Shown here: positions 35,412-43,633 of the stretch, piece by piece
Layout: every line of letters begins with the position of its first letter
How positions within the stretch are numbered: position 1 is the stretch's first letter
Translations under genes and position numbers: made by a program
NCBI GenBank assembly: GCA_963714055.1
Contig: OY970227.1
Span: 1,984,001-2,048,000, forward strand
Direction: 5' to 3'
Source: JACDBE01 sp963714055
GTDB lineage: Bacteria; Actinomycetota; Acidimicrobiia; Spongiisociales; UBA5794
Length of the DNA: 64,000 nucleotides
The notes under the pieces: generated by a model
Database searches by the model: none
What the model was told of the DNA's origin: nothing
What the model saw: only the letters and a program-made list of their open reading frames with translations

Positions 35412-36393
35412 ACTCGAACACCCCGAGCCCCGACCCGGATATGGCGGCTCCGTCCACCCTGCCCCGATAGGTGAAGCGGCCCATGAGCTCGTGGATGAAC
35501 CCGTAGCCGGGAACCACGGGATCGGCCGTGATCAGCTGGCAGCCGTGGACCGGTGCCAGCTCGACCTCGATGCGGTCGATGCCGTCGTCGGCCACCACGC
35601 CGACCAGCTCGGGCAGCCGGGGCTTGAGCCGGCCCCCGTGGAGCGCGGCCATCGCCCCGGGAACCCTGACCAGATCCCGGGCGAAGTGTCCGTGGTGCCC
35701 GACCGACACGGTCCCGCCGGGAAAGCGGCGCACCGCCCCGTCGAAGACGGCGAGGACGACCGGGCTACCGGTGCGGTGCTCACGATCGGTGGTGTGGATG
35801 AGCACGATGGTGGCGCCGTCCTCGGCGAGCAACGCCGCCCACTCCCACCCGGCGTCGTCGCCCCAGTGCCAACGTCCCCAGTTGTGGTCGTGGTAGGCGG
35901 CCAGGCGATCCATCGGGCCGCCTTTCCCGCCGTCGACCCAGCTGCCCTCGACCATGCCCCGCGGAGACGCCCGCCAGGCGATCCACCCCGACCCGAACCG
36001 GACCGGGGTTTCGCCGTTGATCGGGGGAGCGGTCGGCACCATCTCTACGGCGACCTCGCCCCTTCCGGCGGGGAGGCGGGCGGTGACCTCCACGCGGTCC
36101 CCGTCGAGGGAGACGGTGAGGAGGTCGCCCACCCCGATCGAGGCCGGAGACACGACGGCGTCGTCGATGTCGGCGACGACCACTTCGGCGGCGAGCTCCC
36201 CTTCGAGGTCGGCGGCGACCACGGTGCCCACTGCCAGGGAGCGGGGGTCGTCGGGGTCGCCGTGGAGGGACGCGTTGAACAGCGTCACCATGCCGGCGGC
36301 GTGATCGAACACGTTCAGGTGGAGCCAGTCCTTGTAGGCGGGGGCGCGCAGGTCCAGGGTCGGCGGGGGACGAAGCCGGTCGAGTGCAGTCAT
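35401..36393 (-). CDS. CrtC/AttH-like lipocalin-fold protein
   Basis: 330 aa. Contains AAYHDHNWGRWHWGDDAGWEWA-type sequence around residues 165-185; its HDHNWG core and following Trp-rich stretch are the hallmark of carotenoid 1,2-hydratase (CrtC) and related hydroxyneurosporene synthase-like proteins. These bind and hydrate or cyclise isoprenoids. ATG 36393 overlaps the upstream stop (ATGA). With a polyprenyl synthase in the same operon an isoprenoid substrate is plausible. No carotene synthase or desaturase is present. Confidence 0.7.
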   Translation of the reverse strand: MTALDRLRPPPTLDLRAPAYKDWLHLNVFDHAAGMVTLFNASLHGDPDDPRSLAVGTVVAADLEGELAAEVVVADIDDAVVSPASIGVGDLLTVSLDGDRVEVTARLPAGRGEVAVEMVPTAPPINGETPVRFGSGWIAWRASPRGMVEGSWVDGGKGGPMDRLAAYHDHNWGRWHWGDDAGWEWAALLAEDGATIVLIHTTDREHRTGSPVVLAVFDGAVRRFPGGTVSVGHHGHFARDLVRVPGAMAALHGGRLKPRLPELVGVVADDGIDRIEVELAPVHGCQLITADPVVPGYGFIHELMGRFTYRGRVDGAAISGSGLGVFEYVD

Positions 36394-36956
36394 CGCAGCA
36401 GGGATCCTCCCTCCGGAGGCGGCGCTTCCTCGACGACGGGGTCGCCGGCAGCGGCGGCGATCCCCTCGATCACGTCGACCACGTCCCCGGCGAGGAACCA
36501 CAGCCCGACGAGGAAGTCGAGGAAGTCCACCTCGGCTGGGTCGTCGATGGCCCCGATCCCCTGCGCCACCAGCGTCTCGTCGAGCCGCTCGAGCTGGTCG
36601 GCCAGGTCGGAGGCGAGGAGCAGGGCCAGGTCGTTGCGGAGGTCGCTGTCCACCGGTCGTGGGGGCAGCGCCGAGGTGGTGGCGTCGAGCCCCAGTGCCG
36701 ACCAAAGGGCGGCACCGTTCACGCCCACCCGGTTGGCCGCCAGGGCAGCCCGCAGCCGGCCACCTTCGGCGGTGGTCGCCACCCGGCAGCCGACGGCGGC
36801 GATGCCGGCCACCATGGAGCCCACCGCCTGGGCACCGTCGAGGAGGGGCAGGGTCCGCACCCGGGCCACCAGTGACGCCAGCAGCGTCGCCGTGGTGCGT
36901 GGGGTGCCGGCGGGGTCGTCGGCGAGGTCGAGGCGGGTGTCCGGCGGCTCAGTCAT
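36390..36956 (-). CDS. conserved-looking Ala/Leu-rich protein, unknown
   Basis: 188 aa, predicted mostly helical (LLASLVARVRTLPLLDG, LRNDLALLLASDLADQLERL, DFLDFLVGLWFLAGDVVDVI). One hydrophobic segment near residues 145-170 might touch the membrane. No family recognised. It overlaps both neighbours (8 bases upstream, 4 downstream), so it is a real operon member between the beta-sandwich and CrtC-like genes. Confidence 0.6.
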   Translation of the reverse strand: MTEPPDTRLDLADDPAGTPRTTATLLASLVARVRTLPLLDGAQAVGSMVAGIAAVGCRVATTAEGGRLRAALAANRVGVNGAALWSALGLDATTSALPPRPVDSDLRNDLALLLASDLADQLERLDETLVAQGIGAIDDPAEVDFLDFLVGLWFLAGDVVDVIEGIAAAAGDPVVEEAPPPEGGSLLR

Positions 36957-37404
36957 CACCGGCGGCGACCTCGACGGCGACCGGGACCTCGGCGTCACGG
37001 GCTCCGAGCAACACCAGCTTCCCGCGGTGGCTCCCGGCCGGGACGCCCTGCGGGATCTCGATGCCGAGGGTGACCTCGACCTCCTCGCCGGGCATCACCA
37101 ACAGCGGCCGGGGGAGGATCCTGGCGGTGGGGGTCCAGCGTCCGCCGCCGGGCCGGGTGAGCGGTGAGAGCATCGGACGCAGGAGGCACGCCGCCGCCTG
37201 GTGGTTGACCACCATGAACCTGGTCTCCCCCCGGTCGCCCGCCCGGACCGCCACCTCTATCCCGCCGGCCTTCCCGGCGAGCACCGTCACCGGGGCCGCC
37301 GGCCCCACCAGCCATGCCGGTCCGAGCACGCCCAGCGCGGCGGTGGTGGGCCCACCCGGGGCGGGCGTGCCGTCGTCCGGGTCGGTCACCACCCGGAGTG
37401 GCAC
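36949..37404 (-). CDS. small beta-sandwich protein, unknown
   Basis: 151 aa. The C-terminal half (VMPGEEVEVTLGIEIPQGV, SHRGKLVLLGARDAEVPVAV) reads as an Ig-like beta-sandwich with the 'PGE..EV.V...P..V..G.Y.G.L.L' pattern. The same pattern appears in the divergent proteins at 39139, 40063 and 40718, suggesting related building blocks. GTG 37404 has GAGGA upstream. Seven bases after the polyprenyl synthase. Confidence 0.6.
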   Translation of the reverse strand: MPLRVVTDPDDGTPAPGGPTTAALGVLGPAWLVGPAAPVTVLAGKAGGIEVAVRAGDRGETRFMVVNHQAAACLLRPMLSPLTRPGGGRWTPTARILPRPLLVMPGEEVEVTLGIEIPQGVPAGSHRGKLVLLGARDAEVPVAVEVAAGDD

Positions 37405-37411
37405 TGCGTCC

Positions 37412-38479
37412 TCACTTCACCCGCTCCACCACATAGTTGAGCATCTCCCTCAAGAAGCGCCGGTCGTCGTTGTCCTCGAAGAACGGCATCGGCTCCTCGT
37501 CGACGGCGAGCGCCCGCTCGGCGTACTGGTGGGCGACCCGATGGCCATAGGCCAGCGACCCGGAGGCGTCCATCTCCCCGAGCAGCCAGGCGACGTCCTC
37601 GGGCCTCTTCGCCGAACGGGGCGTCTCCAGGATGTCGATCGCCCGCTTCCGGGTGGACGGGGTGGCGGTGCGCAGGAAGTGGAGCAGCATGACGGTGCGT
37701 TTGCCCTCCCAGATGTCACCGCCGATCTCCTTGCCGTAGAGGGACTCCTCGGCCTCGAGATTGAGCAGGTCGTCGGACACCTGGAAGGCGATCCCGGCGA
37801 GGTGGCCCAGCTCGACCAGGGTCGTGAGCTCCTCGGGCAGGGGGAACCTCGGCCCCGGCGGGTGCCCGCACAGCACCCCGATGCGGAGCGGGGCGATCAC
37901 CGTGTACCAGCACGTCTTCTTGTGAGCCATGCGCACGTAGTCGCCGTCCTCGAGGTCGAACACGCCGCCTTCGATCCACCCCAGCTCGATCGCCTGGCCC
38001 TCGACCGACTCCCGGGCCATCCGCTCCACCTCGCGGAGCACGAGCAGTGTCTTCTGCAGCCCGATGGTCTCGGCGTTGCGCAGCAGCAGCTGCATGGCGA
38101 GCACGTTGGTGGCATCACCGACGTTCACGGCGACCGCCGCCCCGTGGGATTTGAGCAGCGTGGCCCGGCCCCGCCGGTAGTCGGATTCGTCCTCGACGTC
38201 GTCGTGGACCAGGAAGGCGTTGTGGTACAGCTCGAGGGCGGCGGCCGCCACCCGGGCCTGGTCGGTGGTGCCGCCGGCGGCACGGGCGGCGGAGAAGACG
38301 ATGGCGGGACGCAGGCCCTTGCCCTCCCGGAACGGGTAGTCGGCGAGGAGGTCGTAGAGCGGGCCGTACCCGGTTGCCCGGTTCGACGCCAGCAGCGAGG
38401 TGACCTCATCGAGCACACTCGTCCTCGCCTCGCCGAGGATGCGATCGACGAGATCGCCATCGTGGGGCATGCCGTTCAT
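37412..38479 (-). CDS. polyprenyl (geranylgeranyl-type) diphosphate synthase
   Basis: About 355 aa, trans-isoprenyl diphosphate synthase fold. First Asp-rich motif HDDVEDESDYRRG, second motif FQVSDDLLNLE, plus GKGLRPAIVFSAARAAGG and GEIGGDIWEGKRT-type substrate segments (KEIGGDIWEGKRTVMLLHF). It condenses IPP with an allylic diphosphate; chain length cannot be told by eye. Start is ATG 38479 or 38482, with no clear Shine-Dalgarno. First gene of the minus-strand lipid operon and divergent from the unknown 38574-41614 operon. Confidence 0.88.
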   Translation of the reverse strand: MNGMPHDGDLVDRILGEARTSVLDEVTSLLASNRATGYGPLYDLLADYPFREGKGLRPAIVFSAARAAGGTTDQARVAAAALELYHNAFLVHDDVEDESDYRRGRATLLKSHGAAVAVNVGDATNVLAMQLLLRNAETIGLQKTLLVLREVERMARESVEGQAIELGWIEGGVFDLEDGDYVRMAHKKTCWYTVIAPLRIGVLCGHPPGPRFPLPEELTTLVELGHLAGIAFQVSDDLLNLEAEESLYGKEIGGDIWEGKRTVMLLHFLRTATPSTRKRAIDILETPRSAKRPEDVAWLLGEMDASGSLAYGHRVAHQYAERALAVDEEPMPFFEDNDDRRFLREMLNYVVERVK

Positions 38480-38573
38480 CATATGGACCGGAGATGGGGG
38501 GTGGTCGGACGAGATCTGTGGGACTAAGGTCGATGCCGGGAGAGAACGCGCATCGAGCGCCGGGAGACCAGCG

Positions 38574-39137
38574 ATGAGCAAAGGTCCCGACATCGAAGGC
38601 GATATCGACATCGACGCCAGCGTCGACATCGATACCAGCGACATCAACATTGCCCTGACCCTCGGTGGTCTGCAGGACATCAACATCGGCACCGAGCTGA
38701 AGGTGCCCGAGCCCATCCACACCAAGATGGAGCTGCTCCTGCCCCAACCGCTCGAGACGAAGAGCCGCAACGAACTCGCCATAACCGAGCCGATCGTCAC
38801 CGAGGTCAACGCCGACCTCACCATGGACGTCAAGCCGGTGGTCGTCGACCTGTGCCTCACGCTGTCGGTGGGCAAGCTGCCGAGGACCTGTGTGCGCCGC
38901 CAGTACGACCGCCACATGGGCCTGACCTTCTTCGGCGTCGAGGTGGTGGGCTTCAACCGCTCAGGCGAGTCACAGTTCACCCTCGACGAGTTACTCCCGC
39001 GGTCGCACTTCGAGCTGGGCGGGCAGTCCGGATCAGGCCATCACGACCACGGGCAGGAACGCGGCAAACGCTCCTCCGGGTCCGCCGGCATACGCGGCAC
39101 CGAGGGGGGCGGGCTGGCGATCAGGCTCGACGGCTGA
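38574..39137 (+). CDS. Asp-Ile repeat protein, unknown
   Basis: 187 aa. The N-terminus alternates acidic and hydrophobic residues (GDIDIDASVDIDTSDINI), the pattern of an amphipathic edge-stacking beta structure. The middle continues with strands (LLLPQPLETKSRNELAI, TEVNADLTMDVKPVVVDL), and the C-terminus is Gly/Ser/His-rich and basic. No family recognised. A TAAGGT -10 (38525-38530) and GGGAGA precede ATG 38574. First gene of a four-gene operon (spacing 1, 9 and -20 bases). A structural or coat role is only a guess. Confidence 0.7.
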   Translation: MSKGPDIEGDIDIDASVDIDTSDINIALTLGGLQDINIGTELKVPEPIHTKMELLLPQPLETKSRNELAITEPIVTEVNADLTMDVKPVVVDLCLTLSVGKLPRTCVRRQYDRHMGLTFFGVEVVGFNRSGESQFTLDELLPRSHFELGGQSGSGHHDHGQERGKRSSGSAGIRGTEGGGLAIRLDG

Positions 39138-39138
39138 G

Positions 39139-40053
39139 ATGCCGGCCCCGAAGCGCCCCGTGGGGGAGGCCGCTGGCGGCATCACTCTCGCCGACGACCA
39201 ACCCGTCGTGGTCAACGGCGATCCCCGGCGGCTCCGCGGAACCCTGCGGTTGCGGAACGATGGCGGGGAGACGGCGCGGATCGGACAGGTCGTGGTGCGC
39301 GACCCGGACGGGAACCTGGGTCTCAGCGGGGAGAGCGCCCAACGGGTCTCGCCGCGGGCGCTCGACCCGGCCGGTGAGGTCGCCGTGAAGCTCCGCCTCC
39401 GCCTCGACGAGCGCACCCCGCCCGGGGAATACCACGCCGAGGTGGACGTCGGCGGCACCACCCGACAACTGGTGGTCCAGGTCGCCCAACGGGTATCGGT
39501 CGACCTCGAGCCGCGGCGGATCCTGGTTGCCAACCAGCCGGGAGGGACGACGGCAGCTTCGGTGGTTGTCACCAACCAGGGGAACGTGCCGGTTACGGTC
39601 GGCGAGATCGGGGCCGTCCCGCTCGACGACGAGCAGCGCGACTGCCGGATCCTGCGCCGCACCGTCGATGCGCTGACCGCCGACGAGCGCGAGGTGTCGA
39701 TCGAGCGGCTGCTGACCGAGGTCAGCAGGGCCTCCAAGGAGGTGCTCGACGAGACCGGTGTATTGCGCATTCGCAACCTGTCGGGGCCGGCAGCGGTGCC
39801 GCCGGGGGCGGTCGCCCGCTTCGACCTCAGTATCGAGGTGCCGAAGACGCTCGACCCGCACGCCCGCTACACCGGTTTCGCCCCGATCGCCACCAGCACG
39901 CTGAGCTTCGTGGTCGTCCCCGGCATCGAGGGCGGCGTCCAGCCGTCTACCGCGCCGAAGCGCGCCACCCGTCGCACGGCGAAGGCGGCCCGCCCTGCCA
40001 CCACTGAGAAGGGAAGCAGGCCTCGTCGCAGTCGCGGCCAGGCGTCATCCTGA
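39139..40053 (+). CDS. protein with tandem beta-sandwich (COG1470-like) domains, unknown
   Basis: 304 aa. Two Ig-like repeats are visible: RLRGTLRLRNDGGETARIG ... ALDPAGEVAVKLRLRLDERTPPGEYHAEV, then AASVVVTNQGNVPVTVGEIG ... VPPGAVARFDLSIEVPKTLDP. The C-terminal about 45 residues are Lys/Arg/Ala-rich and disordered. The domains are typical protein-protein or surface modules. No signal peptide, so cytoplasmic unless assembled otherwise. One base separates it from the preceding stop. Confidence 0.65.
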   Translation: MPAPKRPVGEAAGGITLADDQPVVVNGDPRRLRGTLRLRNDGGETARIGQVVVRDPDGNLGLSGESAQRVSPRALDPAGEVAVKLRLRLDERTPPGEYHAEVDVGGTTRQLVVQVAQRVSVDLEPRRILVANQPGGTTAASVVVTNQGNVPVTVGEIGAVPLDDEQRDCRILRRTVDALTADEREVSIERLLTEVSRASKEVLDETGVLRIRNLSGPAAVPPGAVARFDLSIEVPKTLDPHARYTGFAPIATSTLSFVVVPGIEGGVQPSTAPKRATRRTAKAARPATTEKGSRPRRSRGQASS

Positions 40054-40062
40054 GGAGCCCAC

Positions 40063-40737
40063 ATGGAACACATGGACAGCCGGCATCGCCTTCACGGCGG
40101 CAGCAGGAGGCCCGGCGCCGCCCGCGAGATGCTCGACGCCGTCGGTGCGCTGACCACGACGGTGGCCGGCGCCGTCGACAGCTTCATGGGCTCGATGGGA
40201 GCGATCACACCGCCCGAGGGCCTGGTGCGGCGTCGCCGCCACACGCGACGCTTCGACCGCCACTCGTGCTGCGACGACGAGCCGTGCAAGGGCTGCTCCG
40301 GCACGTCGTGCGAATGTGACTGCTGTGTCGGCGACGCCGACCTCGTCATCTACACCCGTGTCGGCGAGCGCCGGGTGGTACCGGTCCGAATCGAGAACAC
40401 CCGCGCCCGGGAGCGTGAGATCAGCGTCGCCCTCTCCGACCTGGCCACGAGGGGAGGCGGGGCGACCCCGGTCGAGGCGAGACTTCACGGCGAGACCGAC
40501 TTCACCCTGAAGCCGTGCGAGGAGCGCGAGATCGTCGTGTTGGTGGCGGTCGGGGGCTTGGACGACGACGGGCGGAAGTCGGATCGGGAGGGGGCGACCG
40601 ATATCGACGAATGCCACGTGGCCGTTGGCGATCTCCGCATCACCGGGTGCGATCTTCGTCCCGTCCGGATCGCGGTGGCGGTGCTGCCCCGTGGCTGCGG
40701 CCCGTACGAGATCGAGTGTGGCTGCGGCTGCTGCTGA
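40063..40737 (+). CDS. Cys-rich beta-sandwich protein, unknown
   Basis: 224 aa with 17 or so cysteines concentrated in two places: a central cluster (CCDDEPCKGC, SCECDCC) and a terminal CGCGCC. Between them lies a beta-sandwich (VVPVRIENTRAREREISVAL ... FTLKPCEEREIVVLVAV). The Cys clusters look metal-binding or cross-linking, as in coat proteins. The N-terminus has a hydrophobic helix ALTTTVAGAVDSFMGSMGA. GAGGAG precedes ATG 40063. No family recognised. It is the most distinctive member of this operon. Confidence 0.7.
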   Translation: MEHMDSRHRLHGGSRRPGAAREMLDAVGALTTTVAGAVDSFMGSMGAITPPEGLVRRRRHTRRFDRHSCCDDEPCKGCSGTSCECDCCVGDADLVIYTRVGERRVVPVRIENTRAREREISVALSDLATRGGGATPVEARLHGETDFTLKPCEEREIVVLVAVGGLDDDGRKSDREGATDIDECHVAVGDLRITGCDLRPVRIAVAVLPRGCGPYEIECGCGCC

Positions 40738-41614
40738 TACCGGTCCCGAGCCTTCCCGCCTCCGGGGCGTCGTCGACGCACTGATCGGGGAAGCGCTCAA
40801 GGACGTCCTGCGCAACCTACGCGACCACACGGAACTGCAGCGTCGCATCGTCCGCGGTGACCTCGACCGGTCGGAGGTGAACCGCGCCTACGTTTCCTAC
40901 GCCCGCCGGGAGGGCGGTGAATACCGGAAGAGGGTCGCCGAGCTCACCGCGGCCTACTACGCCGACCTGGCCGATGTGGGCAACCGCTACAGCGCCGACT
41001 TCTACGAGGAGGTGCTCGGCAACGGCAGCGTGGCGCCGGCGACCGAGACGATCACTGCCTCGGGAGAGGCGGCGACCCGGGTCCCCATGGAGCTTCACGG
41101 TGCGCCCGGGAAAGAAGTGATCGCTCGTTTCAGCCTGGAGAACACCGACCCCGACCCGGTCGACGCCGTCTTCGAGGTGGGCGTCTGCCGTGGTCCCGAC
41201 GGGGAGGAGTTCACCGCGCCGCTGTCGGTGCACCCGGCCCGGGTCACGGTCCCCGCCGGCGGTCGGGAAGAGATCACGATCCGGCTGGCGATGCTGCCCA
41301 GTGTGTTCGCCCCCGGACAGCTGTACCGGACGGTGGTGCGGGTGGCCGGCTACCGCCAGCTTGAGCTCGACCTCGTCATCTGGACCGAGGAGCCGATGGT
41401 GGTGTTCCCCGAGGACCTGGTCGCACCCCAGGACGCTCCTGCCGGCCTACCCAGCGAACCACGTGCCGGTCCCGATGTCGACGGCTTCAGCGTGCGGTGT
41501 CCGGCGTGCGGCCGGGACTTCGCCCGCAGCGAGCCCTCGACCCGGCTCTATCCGCACAAGCGCCCTGACGGGGACCCGTGCCCCGAGCGCACCGGCCAGG
41601 TAGTGGTGGCCTGA
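40718..41614 (+). CDS. beta-sandwich protein with C-terminal zinc ribbon, unknown
   Basis: About 298 aa from GTG 40718, overlapping the Cys-rich gene by 20 bases. N-terminal helices (ALKDVLRNLRDHTELQRRIV, YYADLADVGNRYSADFYEEV), then a beta-sandwich (EVIARFSLENTDPDPVDAVF, VTVPAGGREEITIRLAML), then a CxxC...H...C zinc site (CPACGRDF ... YPHKRPDGDPCP). The 3' end overlaps the convergent DUF4389 gene by 67 bases. Shares its sandwich pattern with the two preceding proteins, pointing to a common assembly. Confidence 0.7.
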   Translation: MAAAAADTGPEPSRLRGVVDALIGEALKDVLRNLRDHTELQRRIVRGDLDRSEVNRAYVSYARREGGEYRKRVAELTAAYYADLADVGNRYSADFYEEVLGNGSVAPATETITASGEAATRVPMELHGAPGKEVIARFSLENTDPDPVDAVFEVGVCRGPDGEEFTAPLSVHPARVTVPAGGREEITIRLAMLPSVFAPGQLYRTVVRVAGYRQLELDLVIWTEEPMVVFPEDLVAPQDAPAGLPSEPRAGPDVDGFSVRCPACGRDFARSEPSTRLYPHKRPDGDPCPERTGQVVVA

Positions 41615-43110
41615 CTCACTCCGGCGTGGGCGCCGGTCAGGCGCGCGTCCGCCGCCATGTCGATCGGAGGCCCGGGCTCGGCGACGCTCTCGGTGCCGCC
41701 CATGTCGAATCGGAACGGCGGGTAGTCGTCGGTCATCAGGGCGACGTACGCCCAGGTCCGGTACGACCAGCGCTCCATGCCCATCACCAGGTCGAAGATG
41801 CCCTGCGGGTACCGGCCGGTGAACAGCAGCACGATGACGGCGATGAACGTCAGGATGGCGATGAGCCCCCCGCCGATCCTGAGCACGGCGTCCCCGCCGG
41901 CGGCGCTCAGTTCGCCGGTCCACCAGACCAATCCGTTGGTGAACAACCCGACGATGATCAGGTGGGGGATGGCCAGGAACCACTTCACCAGCGGGAGCCA
42001 GCGGTTGAGCCGGGTCGGGTACACGACGTCGAAGCTGGCCGGGTAGTCGGCCGGCGCCAGGCTGAACGGCGGGTACGTGTCTGCGGCGACCGGTGAGGCG
42101 CAGTAGAAGCTGACCCGCCACCCCCACCGCACCACCCCGACGTTGAAGTCGAAGATGCCGCGCGGGTAGCGGGTGGTGAACAGGATGGCGAAGCCGGCCA
42201 CGATCGTGGTAACGAAGAAGGCGACGAACAGGAACCCCAGCACGATGAAGTGGGGGATGGCGAGGATCCACTTGACCAGCCACATCCACCGGCTCAGCCC
42301 GGGCTCGATCAGTCCCTCGAGCCGGGCGGGGTAGGAGCCCGTGCCGGCGCCTGCGCCCGTGGCGGCCAAGCCGGCGGTGACGACCGGGCGACCCGTGGCG
42401 TCGAGCTGATCGGCACCGGGCTCGCCCGCCGCCGGTGGCGACTCGCCTTCGGCGGGGGGCCGCCGGAAGCCGGCGATGAGCAACGCAGCTGCCGCCACGC
42501 CGAGCAGGATCCCGAACACCAGCATCCCGATGGCGATGCCGAGGATCAAGGCGACCTTGGCCCCGGCGACCACGTCGGCGGAGATGCCCTCCGAGCCGTC
42601 GGCGTTCATCAGCACCGCCGTCCAGTCACCTTGGTCGATGTCCCAGGTCACCGTCTGCGTCCCCTCGCCCTCGGCCGAGACCGTCCAGAAGTCCTGGTCG
42701 CCGGGTGGTGTCGCCCGTGCGGTGCCGGGGACGACTTCGAGGTCGGGGGTCGAGCTGAAGGGGTTCACGTCGTCGACGACGGCACGGCCGACGTCCGCCA
42801 GGTAGGCGTCGACGTCCTGGCTGGGGCCGATCCCGACGAACACCGCCTGGTCGCCGGTCACTTCGAGCTTCAGCGTGGCCACGTCGCCCGACGGCCACCA
42901 GTCACCGGGCTCGGCCCCGAAGCTGAGGTCCTCGGTGGTGACCGCGCTCCCCTCGGTGGTGAAGTCGTAGGTGCGGGAGGCGAAGAACCCTTCGGCGTCG
43001 CGTTGGGTCCCGTACGCCCAGATCAGCGTGATCCCACCCACGACCAGGGCGAACGACATCAAGGCGACGAAGACGCCGATCACGACCAAGGCGATCTTTC
43101 CAGCCCTCAT
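41548..43110 (-). CDS. DUF4389 membrane protein (two DUF4389 domains)
   Basis: 520 aa. TM1 at the N-terminus (IALVVIGVFVALMSFALVVG), an extracytoplasmic beta-rich domain, a second TM around residue 195, then two copies of the DUF4389 unit: WLVKWILAIPHFIVLGFLFV ... TTRYPRGIFDFNVGVVRW and PLVKWFLAIPHLIIVGLFT ... TGRYPQGIFDLVMGMERW. Function unknown for the family. GAGGAG precedes ATG 43110. The C-terminal tail of about 30 residues overlaps the convergent zinc-ribbon gene and looks nonconserved; a missed stop or indel there is possible. Confidence 0.8.
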   Translation of the reverse strand: MRAGKIALVVIGVFVALMSFALVVGGITLIWAYGTQRDAEGFFASRTYDFTTEGSAVTTEDLSFGAEPGDWWPSGDVATLKLEVTGDQAVFVGIGPSQDVDAYLADVGRAVVDDVNPFSSTPDLEVVPGTARATPPGDQDFWTVSAEGEGTQTVTWDIDQGDWTAVLMNADGSEGISADVVAGAKVALILGIAIGMLVFGILLGVAAAALLIAGFRRPPAEGESPPAAGEPGADQLDATGRPVVTAGLAATGAGAGTGSYPARLEGLIEPGLSRWMWLVKWILAIPHFIVLGFLFVAFFVTTIVAGFAILFTTRYPRGIFDFNVGVVRWGWRVSFYCASPVAADTYPPFSLAPADYPASFDVVYPTRLNRWLPLVKWFLAIPHLIIVGLFTNGLVWWTGELSAAGGDAVLRIGGGLIAILTFIAVIVLLFTGRYPQGIFDLVMGMERWSYRTWAYVALMTDDYPPFRFDMGGTESVAEPGPPIDMAADARLTGAHAGVSQATTTWPVRSGHGSPSGRLCG

Positions 43111-43236
43111 GCGGGTCTCCTCGGGGTCGGGGGGCACTGGCCATGGTCGATGATGGCGGGTCGGGTCGTCAAGGGCCCAAGGTCCCGGGCGGGACCCCCG
43201 TCGGATGCCTTGGCCGCCGGTCGTATCGTTGCGGCG

Positions 43237-43587
43237 ATGGCGACGATCGAGGACGTCCGCCGGGTCGCCCTGACGCTCCCGCGGAGCTATGAGGCCCTGG
43301 TGCGGGACCGGGTCAAGTTCCGGGTGGGACGGATCGTGTACCTGGCGTTCAGCCGCGACGAGACCCTCATGGGGTTCGCCTTCCCGAAGGAGGAGCGCCA
43401 ATCCCTCGTTGCCGCCGAGCCGGCGAAGTTCCAGATGCCCGAGCAGTCCGATCTGCGATACCACTGGGTCGTTGCCCGCCTCGCCGCCATCGACGAGGGC
43501 GAGATCGCCGAGATCGTCATCGACGCCTGGACGATGGTGGTACCGAAGTCGGTGGCCGCCGCACATCTCCGGTCGATCGGCCTGTGA
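43237..43587 (+). CDS. MmcQ/YjbR-like protein
   Basis: 116 aa. YjbR/MmcQ fold pattern: IEDVRRVALTLPRSYE at the N-terminus, VKFRVGRIVYLAFSRDE, and the terminal LIDEAW-like VIDAWTMVVPKSVAAAHL. These small double-wing proteins are predicted DNA-binding or transport-associated but uncharacterised. No Shine-Dalgarno; TATCGT about 7 bases before the ATG suggests leaderless transcription. Confidence 0.75.
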   Translation: MATIEDVRRVALTLPRSYEALVRDRVKFRVGRIVYLAFSRDETLMGFAFPKEERQSLVAAEPAKFQMPEQSDLRYHWVVARLAAIDEGEIAEIVIDAWTMVVPKSVAAAHLRSIGL

Positions 43588-43633
43588 GCAGTGCTAGGGC
43601 TGGATTGTCCGACCGCCGGCATACGATGCCGGG

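Noticed and set aside
37412..41614. Encapsulin (family 2) locus with a polyprenyl synthase cargo
   Set aside because: No protein here resembles an HK97-fold encapsulin shell; the neighbours are Ig-like beta-sandwiches.
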